DNA of 15,693 bases, taken from assembly GCA_016210705.1 (NCBI GenBank), contig JACQTR010000105.1:1-15693 (forward strand). Direction: 5' to 3'. Both the position numbers and the translations under genes were made by a program. Position 1 is the stretch's first letter. Every line of letters starts with the position of its first letter. Source of the stretch: Chloroflexota bacterium. Lineage in GTDB: Bacteria > Chloroflexota > Dehalococcoidia > JACQTR01. The notes below the pieces were generated by a model. It saw only the letters and a list, made by a program, of their open reading frames with translations. It was not told where the DNA came from and did no database searches. This document shows positions 7,743 through 15,433 of this stretch, piece by piece.

Positions 7743-7799
7743 TTATTTCCCTCCTTTTATAATTCTGTGCTAAGTTCTTTCCTCAACCTTTCAAGCTCT

Positions 7800-7805
7800 A
7801 TTTTA
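7800..7805 (-). promoter_or_regulatory. candidate -10 element for the Met-rich gene
   Basis: Read on the minus strand the hexamer is TAAAAT, matching TATAAT at 5 of 6 bases. No good -35 hexamer lies 16-18 bases upstream. Instead that position is occupied by the 11-bp direct repeats at 7811-7843, as expected for a promoter that needs an activator. The transcript would begin near 7793 and have a leader of about 50 bases. Confidence 0.35.
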
Positions 7806-7810
7806 AGGAG

Positions 7811-7843
7811 GAAATATGAAGATACGATGAAGGTTTTATGATA
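7811..7843 (-). promoter_or_regulatory. candidate response-regulator operator: three 11-bp direct repeats
   Basis: On the plus strand ATGAAG (7816-7821), ATGAAG (7827-7832) and ATGATA (7838-7843) recur at an exact 11-bp step; on the minus strand they read CTTCAT, CTTCAT, TATCAT. OmpR/PhoB-type regulators commonly bind direct repeats with about one helical turn spacing. The site lies about 70-100 bases upstream of the Met-rich gene start and over its expected -35 region. Assignment to the regulator encoded at 6621-7313 is inferred from position. Confidence 0.45.
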
Positions 7844-7870
7844 TTTTGGTGAAATTTCTAACAAAGTTAG

Positions 7871-9859
7871 TCATAAGGCTTTTTCCACCAACTCGGCCAG
7901 ATCCAGAGCGTGCAGGGACTCCTCAACGCCCTTACCCTTGATACCGTCCTCGAACATCTGAAGACAAAACGGGCAAGCAGTAGCCACGATGTCAGCTCCC
8001 GCTTGAATGGCGTGTTCGGTGCGCCGCTGGTTTATTCTCGTACCCAAGCTCTCCTCCATCCACATCCGACCACCACCTGCCCCGCAACAAAAACTTTTGT
8101 GATGGTGGGGTTCCAATTCCACCGCCTTCGTTCCCGGGAGAGCCTTCATAACCTGGCGCGGCGAATCATATATATCGTTATAACGCCCCAAATAACAGGG
8201 ATCATGATAGGCGATCTTACCCACGATTTCGCTATTAAGCTTAAGCCGACCCTGCTCTATAAGCTGGGCAAGAAATTGACTGTGGTGGATGACCTCGTAA
8301 TTTCCCCCGAACTGAGGGTACTCGTTCTTTAAGGTGTTATAGCAATGGGGGCATTGGGTCACGATCTTCTTAACGTTATAGCCATTCAGAACCTCGATAT
8401 TGCGCTGGGCCATGATCTGAAACAGGTATTCATTGCCCATACGACGGGCGGGGTCGCCAGTACAGCTTTCCTCCATCCCCAGAATGCCAAAGTCAACCTC
8501 AGCCCTCAGCAAAATTTTGGCGAAGGCAATGGTTGACTTCACGCTGCGCTCCTCCAAAGCACCCGTACAACCCACCCAAAACAATATCTCCCCTGGCCCG
8601 TCTTTGCCAAATTCCCTGACTTTGAGACTCTGAGTCCAATCCGTTCGCGAGAGTTGGGTGCCCCGCCAAGGATGCCCCCTCATCTCCATATTGCGCAAAG
8701 AAAGCATGGCCGTTTCCGGGAATCGTGACTCCATCATGACCAGGTTGCGGCGCATCTCGATAACCTTGGCCATAGGCTCGATCAACAGGGGACAAAACTC
8801 GTGGCAGTTGCGACAGGTGGTACAGGCCCAGAGCTCATCCTCGGTAATAAGATCGCCAACTAAAGAACGGCCCGGATTATCCGCGTTGCCGCGGAGAAGA
8901 GCCGGACCTACCTCATATAGAGAGGCTTTCAGGTCTTGAACAATTTTTTTAGGAGAAAGGGGCTTCTGAGTAGCATAGGCCGGGCAATTGTCTTGGCAAC
9001 GCCCGCACTGGGTGCAGGTGTAGGTATCCAGAAGATGCTTCCAAGAGAAATCGGCGACTCCAGCCGCCCCGAAGCTTTCCGCCGTCTCCATACCCAAAAT
9101 AGGAGTCAAAGCCCCCTTGGGAGCTAACGAGCGGAAATACACGTTGAAGAGGGAGGTGAGGATATGAAGGTGTTTCGAAGAAGGCAAATAGACCAAAAAG
9201 CTCAGCAATATAAGAGCGTGAGACCACCAGAAAAAGCGGAATAGGCCGCGCTGTAAGCCCACATCCCAGCCATCGAAGACCTTGGACAGAGCATTCCCCA
9301 CTGGCGACCACGATGCCAGGGCCGAAGGTTGCAAAGACAGACGTAAGCCATCAGCCACGAGGTCGGTGACCATGAGGGCGAAGATCAGACCGAGAATGAT
9401 GAAGGCGTCAGCGGTGTAACTAAGGCTGGCCGGTCGCCAAATCAGACGCCGATAAGCGGCCATAGCCAGGGCAATGATTACCAAAACCTCCATCACATCC
9501 AGGAGAAGAAAGAAGAACCTATTGTCTTCCAATAATGGGAAGGCGAAACCTTGGGATAGCCCCTTGCCAAAGGTATCGAGGGTGCCCAGGCTGATAACTA
9601 GAAATCCCCAGAAGATGATAGCGTGCATAGGCCCAGCATAGGCTCGGCCGATGAGAACCCGCCACTGGGCCAAAAAATAAACTAGTACGCCTTTTATGCG
9701 CTCCCCAGGCCTGTCAAAGCGGTTCTCGTTTTTCCCCAGCCGCAACAAACGATAGCGCCGATAGACCTGATAAAAGAAAAAGGCCACCGCCGCTATCAAG
9801 ACGATGAGTAGGACTAAGCTGCCTGGTATGAACCAATAATTTTCTTCAGAAGGTATCAT
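7871..9859 (-). CDS. membrane Fe-S oxidoreductase, HdrD/DsrK-like, probable ETF:quinone oxidoreductase
   Basis: A fused membrane electron carrier of 662 residues. The N-terminal part has five predicted helices (about 12-30, 73-92, 115-137, 150-170, 207-226), like the cytochrome b subunit of nitrate reductase. Histidines H79 and H214 lie within helices as possible heme b ligands. Two ferredoxin-type [4Fe-4S] motifs follow, CTQCGRCQDNCP (C282, C285, C288, C292) and CTTCRNCHEFCP (C346, C349, C352, C356). Next come two CCG-type domains: C431/C466/C503-C506, where the middle motif reads CTG, and C555/C591-C592/C629-C632 with a full CCG. This architecture is known from the membrane enzyme that passes electrons from electron-transferring flavoprotein to menaquinone during acyl-CoA oxidation. 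The acyl-CoA genes in this window support that role, but no etfAB is adjacent here, so another donor is possible. SD AGGAAGG lies just before the ATG. Confidence 0.88.
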   Translation of the reverse strand: MIPSEENYWFIPGSLVLLIVLIAAVAFFFYQVYRRYRLLRLGKNENRFDRPGERIKGVLVYFLAQWRVLIGRAYAGPMHAIIFWGFLVISLGTLDTFGKGLSQGFAFPLLEDNRFFFLLLDVMEVLVIIALAMAAYRRLIWRPASLSYTADAFIILGLIFALMVTDLVADGLRLSLQPSALASWSPVGNALSKVFDGWDVGLQRGLFRFFWWSHALILLSFLVYLPSSKHLHILTSLFNVYFRSLAPKGALTPILGMETAESFGAAGVADFSWKHLLDTYTCTQCGRCQDNCPAYATQKPLSPKKIVQDLKASLYEVGPALLRGNADNPGRSLVGDLITEDELWACTTCRNCHEFCPLLIEPMAKVIEMRRNLVMMESRFPETAMLSLRNMEMRGHPWRGTQLSRTDWTQSLKVREFGKDGPGEILFWVGCTGALEERSVKSTIAFAKILLRAEVDFGILGMEESCTGDPARRMGNEYLFQIMAQRNIEVLNGYNVKKIVTQCPHCYNTLKNEYPQFGGNYEVIHHSQFLAQLIEQGRLKLNSEIVGKIAYHDPCYLGRYNDIYDSPRQVMKALPGTKAVELEPHHHKSFCCGAGGGRMWMEESLGTRINQRRTEHAIQAGADIVATACPFCLQMFEDGIKGKGVEESLHALDLAELVEKAL

Positions 9860-9898
9860 GGATTTCCTTCCTGTTTATAGAGATAGGCACAGTTAAAC

Positions 9899-9927
9899 AC
9901 TAAAGGACAGAAGTTCTTCTTCGTCAA
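9899..9927 (-). promoter_or_regulatory. candidate promoter of the Fe-S oxidoreductase gene
   Basis: Read on the minus strand, TTGACG (complement of 9922-9927) and TTTAGT (complement of 9899-9904) are 17 bases apart. The -35 matches 5 of 6 bases and the -10 only 4 of 6. Transcription would begin near 9892, giving a leader of about 33 bases. The rest of the 277-bp gap to 10136 is AT-rich and shows no gene; a perfect TATAAT at 10067-10072 on the plus strand lacks a matching -35. Confidence 0.35.
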
Positions 9928-10136
9928 GTCAACGAGGGAAAATACAGAGGAAAAGAAGTCTAAACAAGAGCAAAGGGAACGCATATTAAACTAAGACTAT
10001 TTTACCAGACGTAGGGGCTCCTTAGCAACTTTGCTAGACTAAGAGATAGTGTATCAATTTGAATTTTATAATAGGTCACAGACTGGTATAAAGGAGAGTT
10101 AAGAGAGGCAAACTTCAATCAATGAGTGAGTAGTAT

Positions 10137-10769
10137 ATGGATGTAGTCCGACAAACCATTCAAACCTACGACAAGATTGCCTCTGATTATTGTAATAAGA
10201 CACGACAATCGAGGTTTTTGGAATGGGAGGAGAACTACATAAAGAGACTATTGTTTTTCCTCTCGAAACCGCAATCTTTAATTCTCGATGCTGGATGCGG
10301 GGATGGTCGGCATACTATTCTTATTGAAAAGAATGGCGGACGGGCTATCGGCATTGACCTGTCAGAGAATATGCTAAAAGAGGCGAAGTCACTCTATCCC
10401 GACGGGGATTTCCGGAAGATGGATATGCGAAAGCTACTTTTTGACAGTGATTCCTTTGACGGCATATGGGCAAGCGGCTCAATTTATCATGTCCCAAAAT
10501 CAGATATGAGGAAAGTCATTAAAGAGTTCAGAAGAGTTTCCCGAGTGGGCGGAATAGTAGCATTGAGCTTCAAACTAGGCATCGGAGAGGGCATGGAAGC
10601 AAATCCTAAGTCTTATTCAGGGTCACCGAGATATTTCGCCTATTACATTAGAGGCGAAATGAAAGAGTTATTCGGGCGGTTCGGCTTTGATGAATTGGAA
10701 TCTTGTACCTACCCAGAAGAAATATTCGGAGACAACAATCAACAAATGTGGTTTCGAAGGAGCGTTTAA
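10137..10769 (+). CDS. class I SAM-dependent methyltransferase
   Basis: Cytoplasmic methyltransferase of 210 residues with a Rossmann-type fold. Motif I is LILDAGCGDGRHT (48-60), the acidic end of strand 2 is GIDLSENML (72-80), and FDGIWASGSIYHVP (108-121) covers strand 4. The closest general type is the UbiE/Methyltransf_11 group acting on small molecules, but the substrate cannot be assigned. ATG start with a weak GAGTGAG a few bases upstream. Base use differs from its neighbours: 22 of 60 bases are G or C in 10141-10200 and 26 of 60 in 10441-10500, against 35 of 60 in 9241-9300 and 39 of 60 in 12001-12060. It lies alone on the plus strand between the Fe-S gene and the phage-type lysis genes, so it may be a late arrival or prophage cargo. 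Confidence 0.88.
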   Translation: MDVVRQTIQTYDKIASDYCNKTRQSRFLEWEENYIKRLLFFLSKPQSLILDAGCGDGRHTILIEKNGGRAIGIDLSENMLKEAKSLYPDGDFRKMDMRKLLFDSDSFDGIWASGSIYHVPKSDMRKVIKEFRRVSRVGGIVALSFKLGIGEGMEANPKSYSGSPRYFAYYIRGEMKELFGRFGFDELESCTYPEEIFGDNNQQMWFRRSV

Positions 10770-10929
10770 GAGGAGCTTCTTTAACAACCTTATTAGCGAA
10801 ATGTACAACAAAGGCAGGTAAAATGGCAGACAGGGAACTTGCCGAATTGTTTTTGCTGGTGAGTTTACTAAAGAGAAACTTGGCCGCATTTCAACAAATG
10901 ATACCTACAACCATTCTACCCCTTTCCCT
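10770..10929. other. AT-rich gap between methyltransferase and holin-like gene
   Basis: No convincing gene. The best candidate is a plus-strand reading from ATG 10823 to a stop at 10958-10960 (45 residues, starting MADRELAELFLLVSLLKRN), preceded by AGGCAGG. Its 3' end would overlap the convergent holin-like gene by 31 bases. It has no recognisable motif. No clear terminator or attachment site is visible, although this is where a prophage edge might lie. Confidence 0.3.
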
Positions 10930-11217
10930 TCACGTATTGACTATAAAATCGTGTGTGTAGTTAGCGCCTCGGCCCAGGATGAGGCCGGTGAGCACCTGCC
11001 CCAAGTGGGGAAGACCAGGGCTGACGGCGAAGAACTCTTGAATGGCATCCAAGCCATAGGCCAAAGCCAAGGCTACACCTACCAGGGCGGCCACGTACTT
11101 CAGATATTTGGTGTCCACTTTTATAGACACCAAAAGGTCGGCAAAAAGGTACTCGGTCAAACTCTCGGCGAGAAAGGCCAGGGCCAAAATCAAACCCAAT
11201 GGTGTTAATCCTTCCAT
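10930..11217 (-). CDS. holin-like small membrane protein
   Basis: Small protein (95 residues from the chosen start) with hydrophobic helices at about 5-25 and 38-58 and a third, weaker one near 70-83, followed by a short polar end (GRGANYTHDFIVNT). Size, helices and position directly after an endolysin fit a phage holin, which makes the membrane permeable so that the lysin can reach the wall. An ATG at 11232 would add five residues. I prefer the ATG at 11217 because GGAGAG lies 7 bases upstream and overlaps the endolysin stop (GGAGAGTGAAAATATG), a typical coupled start. The precise holin family is not certain; it could be another small phage membrane protein. Confidence 0.65.
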   Translation of the reverse strand: MEGLTPLGLILALAFLAESLTEYLFADLLVSIKVDTKYLKYVAALVGVALALAYGLDAIQEFFAVSPGLPHLGQVLTGLILGRGANYTHDFIVNT

Positions 11218-11221
11218 ATTT

Positions 11222-12529
11222 TCACTCTCCATTCGTACCCGTCAGTTCAGGCTTCCATTCGGCAAAAGTATCCCCCGGGCAAGCGGTGCCGTAGCCAGGC
11301 AGGGCAATCTCCCGGTGGCCTACGATAGGAACAAACCACCCCAGGCCAAACTGGAGATTGGCCAAAAGGGAACGAGCCGCCGCCCTTTGCTCTAGCGAGG
11401 GCCAGCGCTGCGAGAAATCGCCCACCAGACAGACCCCTACCACCTCGTGGTTGCGGCTGGCCACGTTATAGCGTGCTTGGAGAATGTCCCCTACATATTC
11501 TATAGTGCCATCCCAATGCACCACAAAGTGATAGCCGATCCCCGGCCAGCCCAAGGCATCGACGTGATAAGAGGCGATGGCCTCCACCGAGCTATCTTTG
11601 TCTACGCCAGAGTGGTGAACCACCAAATAGCGAATGTCGGCCAATCCTCGCTCGGGGTATGAGCCTCTAGTAAGCAAATCGTGGCGTCTATCTATCACCC
11701 CCTCCAAATTGCCTATCTGTATGGTTCTATTTCCCACTGCCACCGCTGGCTGGCGCGGGATTTGCTTCAGGGCAAGGGCCATCTCGTCATCGAAAAAGGC
11801 GTTTTCCTTCGCTTCCCACTCTTCGCTCCCCTCCACCAGCCAGAAGGCCAAACCTTTAACCCCTAACTCCCGCAGGCGTAGAGCATATTTAGGGTAGAGC
11901 TGGGCGCGGCGGGTCTTGGAAACGGAAGGATCGGTGCAGCCGGCCTCGGTGACCCACAACTCCTTATCGGGATACATTTCCTTGCCAACCAAAAAACGTA
12001 GCCCCCACTGCCGATCCTCCATGGCCCAATCGGGCTGCCAGTAGCCATGCCCAGACAGATCATCGCAGGCGGCGATAGAGCGCCAACAGGTCCGCCACCA
12101 GGTGACATCATTAAAAAGAGGGGAAACGGCCAACCCTGGCCACAGCAGGCGTATCCCCGTAAAACGTTGGCGCAGCAAAGAAATTACCCTTAGGGCCCAG
12201 CCATCGAACTCCTCCGCTCCTTCAGGGCCAAAGCCCTCCCAAGGAGTGTTGGGCTCATTTAGTAGCTCAAAGGTGTCATAGCCTAGATTTAGGACAGCCT
12301 CGAGAGAGGGGGCCACTGCCTCCACAAAGTTTTGATGAGAAGGCGGCTTGCCCGGCCAAAAGATGCGGGTAATGATCTGGGCCGAGGGCAAAATAGCCTT
12401 CACCCTCTGGAACATAGAAAGGTCATTATTGGTCATCATCTTCACCAAGTCGGGCTGCGCCAAAGTAAGATGCCGAAAAGCTCTCTCCGGCCAAAAGGTT
12501 CGATTATCCCCATGAATACCAACTAGCAT
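11222..12529 (-). CDS. two-domain endolysin: clan GH-A-like glycosidase plus zinc amidase
   Basis: The C-terminal domain (about 298-425) is an Amidase_2/PGRP N-acetylmuramoyl-L-alanine amidase, which cuts between muramic acid and the stem peptide. The zinc ligands are visible as HH at 305-306 in LVVHHSG, H405 in IVGHRE and C417 in TACPGD. The N-terminal domain (about 1-255) looks like a TIM-barrel glycosidase of clan GH-A: FELLNEPN (88-94) offers the acid/base E92 and WVTEAGC (192-198) the nucleophile E195. There is no signal peptide, as expected for a lysin released by a holin. The gene starts at ATG with TAGGAG spanning the stop of the previous gene, and its end overlaps the SD of the holin-like gene. 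The glycosidase substrate is unknown; a wall glycan is likely from context. Confidence 0.85.
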   Translation of the reverse strand: MLVGIHGDNRTFWPERAFRHLTLAQPDLVKMMTNNDLSMFQRVKAILPSAQIITRIFWPGKPPSHQNFVEAVAPSLEAVLNLGYDTFELLNEPNTPWEGFGPEGAEEFDGWALRVISLLRQRFTGIRLLWPGLAVSPLFNDVTWWRTCWRSIAACDDLSGHGYWQPDWAMEDRQWGLRFLVGKEMYPDKELWVTEAGCTDPSVSKTRRAQLYPKYALRLRELGVKGLAFWLVEGSEEWEAKENAFFDDEMALALKQIPRQPAVAVGNRTIQIGNLEGVIDRRHDLLTRGSYPERGLADIRYLVVHHSGVDKDSSVEAIASYHVDALGWPGIGYHFVVHWDGTIEYVGDILQARYNVASRNHEVVGVCLVGDFSQRWPSLEQRAAARSLLANLQFGLGWFVPIVGHREIALPGYGTACPGDTFAEWKPELTGTNGE

Positions 12530-12538
12530 TTGTTTCTC

Positions 12539-12763
12539 CTAGGTATAGACGGCCACCACTACGGCGTCTTGGGGATTGGCCTCGTCGAAGAAAAGGACAG
12601 CACAATTCCTGCCGACCACCATCTCGGCTACAGGAACCCCTCGGGATACGGCCACGTTCCCCAGCCATACCGAGAGGCTCCCCGCCAACTGAAGGGTGGC
12701 CTTATAGGTACCGGAGTCAAAGGCCTTGATTACGCCACGACGAATTTCCATACCTTCAAACAC
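12539..12763 (-). CDS. small beta-barrel-like phage protein
   Basis: A 74-residue protein that I can only describe. It is almost wholly alternating strand pattern (GVIKAFD, KATLQLAG, SVWLGNVAVS, CAVLFFDE, DAVVVAVY), like a small OB- or SH3-type barrel as found at the N terminus of tail-spike or baseplate hub proteins. The reading begins at GTG 12763, overlapping the end of the tail-like gene by 8 bases. An ATG four codons later (12751) is an equally good start because neither has a well-spaced SD. It sits between the large tail-like gene and the endolysin, so a baseplate or tail-tip role is inferred. The stop TAG is part of the SD of the endolysin. Confidence 0.6.
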   Translation of the reverse strand: MFEGMEIRRGVIKAFDSGTYKATLQLAGSLSVWLGNVAVSRGVPVAEMVVGRNCAVLFFDEANPQDAVVVAVYT

Positions 12764-14738
12764 CCCCTAGTAAAATCTTCTGATCATATCGCGCTTCCCT
12801 TGCCAAGGGCGAATACTGTAGATTCAGGCCCAACACTCGATACTGGGCCGCTGTCAGCCCCGCTCGAGCATCGGTGATGGCCACCACGTCCCACAGCTCC
12901 TGTCCGCAATTCGCCGGAACCACAATTTGGCCTTGGATGGCCTGTCTTTGGGATCGTGTCAGTTCAGCGTTGGCCCGAGCTTGGGCCTCGCTAACGCTAT
13001 CCAGGTTCAGATCGTGGACTTGGGTCAGATGATCATAAACAGCTTCAATCTCTCCCCAGCCGAAGGATTCATTAAATACTCCGCTGCCATAGACCTGAAC
13101 CCGATTAAACCCTTGAACATGGGTGCGATAACGCCCCTCCATAAGCGGATGATCAAGGCCATAGCTATAATCGCTGGGGTCGCTGGCCTGCGGATACTTT
13201 ATGTAACCGACCCGTCCCCGAAAAAAGAGGACGTCGGGCACTATGGCCAGCAGCCGACCGACGGCGGTGGCCCCTGACTCATCGGGGTGAATAGTGAAGG
13301 CGGGATATTGGTCAGTGATAACTAAGCTGGTGCTATAGGAAGAGAGCTCTAGTCCAACTCGGGCCAGGACAAAGGAAAGCAATTGGAAGACGTTCTTGCT
13401 CCCTGCCGTCCAGCTATACTGCCGTCGTGCCCGCCATTCCCTGAGGAGGCCCCAACCGTCTTTGACGTAAATAACAAAGGTGGCCCTTCCCCCATGGGAA
13501 ATGTATTCCCAGCCTTCTATCCAAAAAGCCAGACCCGTGGATACTTCGACGCCAGCGGTGGTGCGATAGCCTGGACTCACTAGGATCTCGGAGCCTTTTC
13601 TAATGGAGGAGTAACTTCCGGAGCCAATATCCTGGTAGCGGCCATCATCGTTGCGCAGTTCTACCCGCGCCCTACTCAAAACGGGCTCAAGGCTAAGGGC
13701 TAGATTTACCACATCGGCAGTCACCTCTACCGAGGCTGGAGTCAGGGTCGCCTGCCACACCCCGAAGGCCGTGGATAGCCAGGCATAGGTGTTGCTAAAG
13801 GCGATGGCCGCCCCATAACTACTGGACAGATCGAAAGGGACGGGCTCTCGCCACAAATTGTCAATGAAATCGGCGGTAGGCAAGGAATGCGACCAGATGG
13901 GACGGCTGTAGGACTGTGAAGCGGCGTATTTCTCAACAACGAAAAGGCGAAAGACGTCGGCAGAGCCTACGAAGGGGCAATGGAACTCTACATTAGAGCC
14001 ATCGTTCGCGGTGGTTAGCTCAGCTAGGGCCGACCAAGTGCCCGAGCTCTGGGAGTAGCCGTCGCCGTAGACGCATGTCCAAACTTTAAAATTATTGGCG
14101 GCGTCCTTGCCACTCACCACCACGTTCCAATCCCCTTCGTGAACACAGCCAAAACCGGTGATAGAGGCCACGGTGTTTGTCCAAGCCTGCGGTGCACCCC
14201 AAGTTCCGCCAGTCCTTTTCACCACGGATACCGTACCGCCCACGGAGTAGAGGAGCGCTACCACGCCACTGGGGCTGAAGTCGGCAGCCAGCCATCCCAC
14301 CGACGTTGACGCCGTGGTTATGCTAACCGGACTACCCCAACTGGCACCGTTGTCGGTACTTTCTTTAACGTAGATGGTTTTTTGATCGGTGGCCACATAG
14401 AAGATAAGCACCGTGGCTCCCAGGCTGGCCAAGGCGATTCCTGAAACGCTGGAAATGGTTCCCACCCCTGTCCAACCAGAAAAGTCGCTGCCCGGGCCAG
14501 GGTTCGTTACCCGCTGATAATAAAGCTGGTAGGTAGATGCATCCACCCTGGCCCTGATAAGGGAGCCATCACCAGCCACGGCCAAGGCATGGTAGCAATC
14601 GGCCTCGCTTCCTGTATAAAGGCGGCTCCAATTAAGACGGGCCACCCCTGCGACCCTATCCACAATCTCTATCTTGACGTAGGGCGAGGCCGATTTACTC
14701 TTCTGGGCTGCCAACAGGGTGCTGGACAAAGACCTCAT
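12756..14738 (-). CDS. phage tail/baseplate-like protein with sialidase-type propeller segment
   Basis: Large structural protein of 660 residues. The start (RSLSSTLLAAQKSKSASPYVKI) and the C-terminal half (about 330-660) resemble phage tail or baseplate hub proteins: ELRNDDGRYQD (360-370), the strand-rich IEGWEYISHGGRATFVIYVKDGW (407-429) and ANAELTRSQRQAIQGQIVVP (589-608). Between them, about 46-330, lies a repeated strand pattern with an exact Asp-box, STDNGASW (127-134), and related segments such as GGTWGAPQAW (177-186) and SGTWSALAE (232-240). These are signatures of sialidase-like beta-propellers. The propeller may bind or sense surface glycans; nothing shows that it is catalytic. SD in TTAGGAAACGAAAATG overlaps the stop of the gene before it. 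The assignment as tail hub comes from general resemblance and position. Confidence 0.6.
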   Translation of the reverse strand: MRSLSSTLLAAQKSKSASPYVKIEIVDRVAGVARLNWSRLYTGSEADCYHALAVAGDGSLIRARVDASTYQLYYQRVTNPGPGSDFSGWTGVGTISSVSGIALASLGATVLIFYVATDQKTIYVKESTDNGASWGSPVSITTASTSVGWLAADFSPSGVVALLYSVGGTVSVVKRTGGTWGAPQAWTNTVASITGFGCVHEGDWNVVVSGKDAANNFKVWTCVYGDGYSQSSGTWSALAELTTANDGSNVEFHCPFVGSADVFRLFVVEKYAASQSYSRPIWSHSLPTADFIDNLWREPVPFDLSSSYGAAIAFSNTYAWLSTAFGVWQATLTPASVEVTADVVNLALSLEPVLSRARVELRNDDGRYQDIGSGSYSSIRKGSEILVSPGYRTTAGVEVSTGLAFWIEGWEYISHGGRATFVIYVKDGWGLLREWRARRQYSWTAGSKNVFQLLSFVLARVGLELSSYSTSLVITDQYPAFTIHPDESGATAVGRLLAIVPDVLFFRGRVGYIKYPQASDPSDYSYGLDHPLMEGRYRTHVQGFNRVQVYGSGVFNESFGWGEIEAVYDHLTQVHDLNLDSVSEAQARANAELTRSQRQAIQGQIVVPANCGQELWDVVAITDARAGLTAAQYRVLGLNLQYSPLAREARYDQKILLGGV

Positions 14739-14747
14739 TTTCGTTTC

Positions 14748-15383
14748 CTAAGGCCCCCAATCGGTGCTTTGGTCGGCCGATGGCTCGTAGGGCCGGTAAA
14801 GGCGATTCATCCGCACCCTATTCTGCCGGCTATGCCTGGCTAAGCCCCGAATAAAGGCCGCCAGACGATCCTGACCCCATACCAGGTAATCCCGCCAGCT
14901 TTGGCTGCCGCCCACGTTCACTCTATTGGTGGCATAGCTAGACCACTCCAGGGCGGCATAAGCAGCGGCCCCCATCGCCACCAAATCCTCCAAAGGGGCA
15001 GAAATAGTAGAGGTGGTCGCATCAAGGGTATGGAGCTTTCCGTAGTAGACATAGACATCCTCATCGCCGCTGGGGGCGTTATCTACCAGAAGGGTCAGGG
15101 TGTTAGCCCACAGGCTGAAGAGGGCGTAGCGGGGCGGATACTTGCCCACAGGGTATTCCACCGCCTCTATGGCCACCCAATCGGCGAGGCCAGCGATGCA
15201 GAGCTCTCGGCTGCCAGCAGCAGTACTGAGGGTCGCCTTGGATTCCAAAGGAACCGCGAGGCTTAACTCCCGTACAGCGTGACCGATGTGTCGGTCCAGC
15301 TCAGCATCGCTCCAGCGATAATTGGCGGCATCTTCATCATGCAGGTCCTGACGTATCCGGGCTCGCATTTGACTCAGGTTCAC
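14748..15383 (-). CDS. phage connector/adaptor-like protein
   Basis: A 211-residue protein with a helical N terminus (MRARIRQDLHDEDAANYRWS, then DAELDRHIGHAVRELSLAVP), a middle beta-rich section (about 60-128, including VYVYYGKLHTLD) and a helical end rich in Arg (167-198). This layout and the early W-S-D-A-E-L segment resemble phage head-to-tail adaptor proteins and a family of uncharacterised phage-type proteins I associate with Chloroflexota. The start is GTG with AGGAAGG about 6 bases upstream. It is 9 bp from the tail-like gene and so in the same operon. Connector function is an inference; a tail-associated protein is the alternative. Confidence 0.55.
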   Translation of the reverse strand: MNLSQMRARIRQDLHDEDAANYRWSDAELDRHIGHAVRELSLAVPLESKATLSTAAGSRELCIAGLADWVAIEAVEYPVGKYPPRYALFSLWANTLTLLVDNAPSGDEDVYVYYGKLHTLDATTSTISAPLEDLVAMGAAAYAALEWSSYATNRVNVGGSQSWRDYLVWGQDRLAAFIRGLARHSRQNRVRMNRLYRPYEPSADQSTDWGP

Positions 15384-15433
15384 GGCTCACCTTCCTATTA
15401 TTTATGCCACCGATAATGTCGTATGTTCTGCCT

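Noticed and set aside
7805..7830. Plus-strand AAGGAGG followed by ATG at 7816, looking like a gene start
   Set aside because: The reading stops after four codons (ATG AAG ATA CGA TGA). The ATGAAG is better explained as part of the 11-bp direct repeats.
7389..7841. 150-residue plus-strand reading over the Met-rich gene
   Set aside because: It is rich in His and Thr runs that mirror the Met/Gly repeats of the minus-strand gene, which has a signal peptide and a strong SD. It is a shadow.
7858..7870. Small palindrome CTAACAAAGTTAG after the Fe-S gene, as a terminator
   Set aside because: Five-bp AT-rich stem with a 3-base loop and no U run on the minus strand.
10021..10072. Short inverted repeat TAGCAACTTTGCTA and a perfect TATAAT before the methyltransferase
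   Set aside because: The hairpin has no U tract and the TATAAT has no -35 at a usable distance, so neither is firm enough to list as a separate site.
10823..10960. 45-residue plus-strand reading with a fair SD
   Set aside because: No family features, and it overlaps the convergent holin-like gene. Kept only as a note in the gap entry.
11218..11232. Earlier ATG for the holin-like protein
   Set aside because: The ATG at 11217 has GGAGAG at 7-base spacing; the earlier one has no clear SD.
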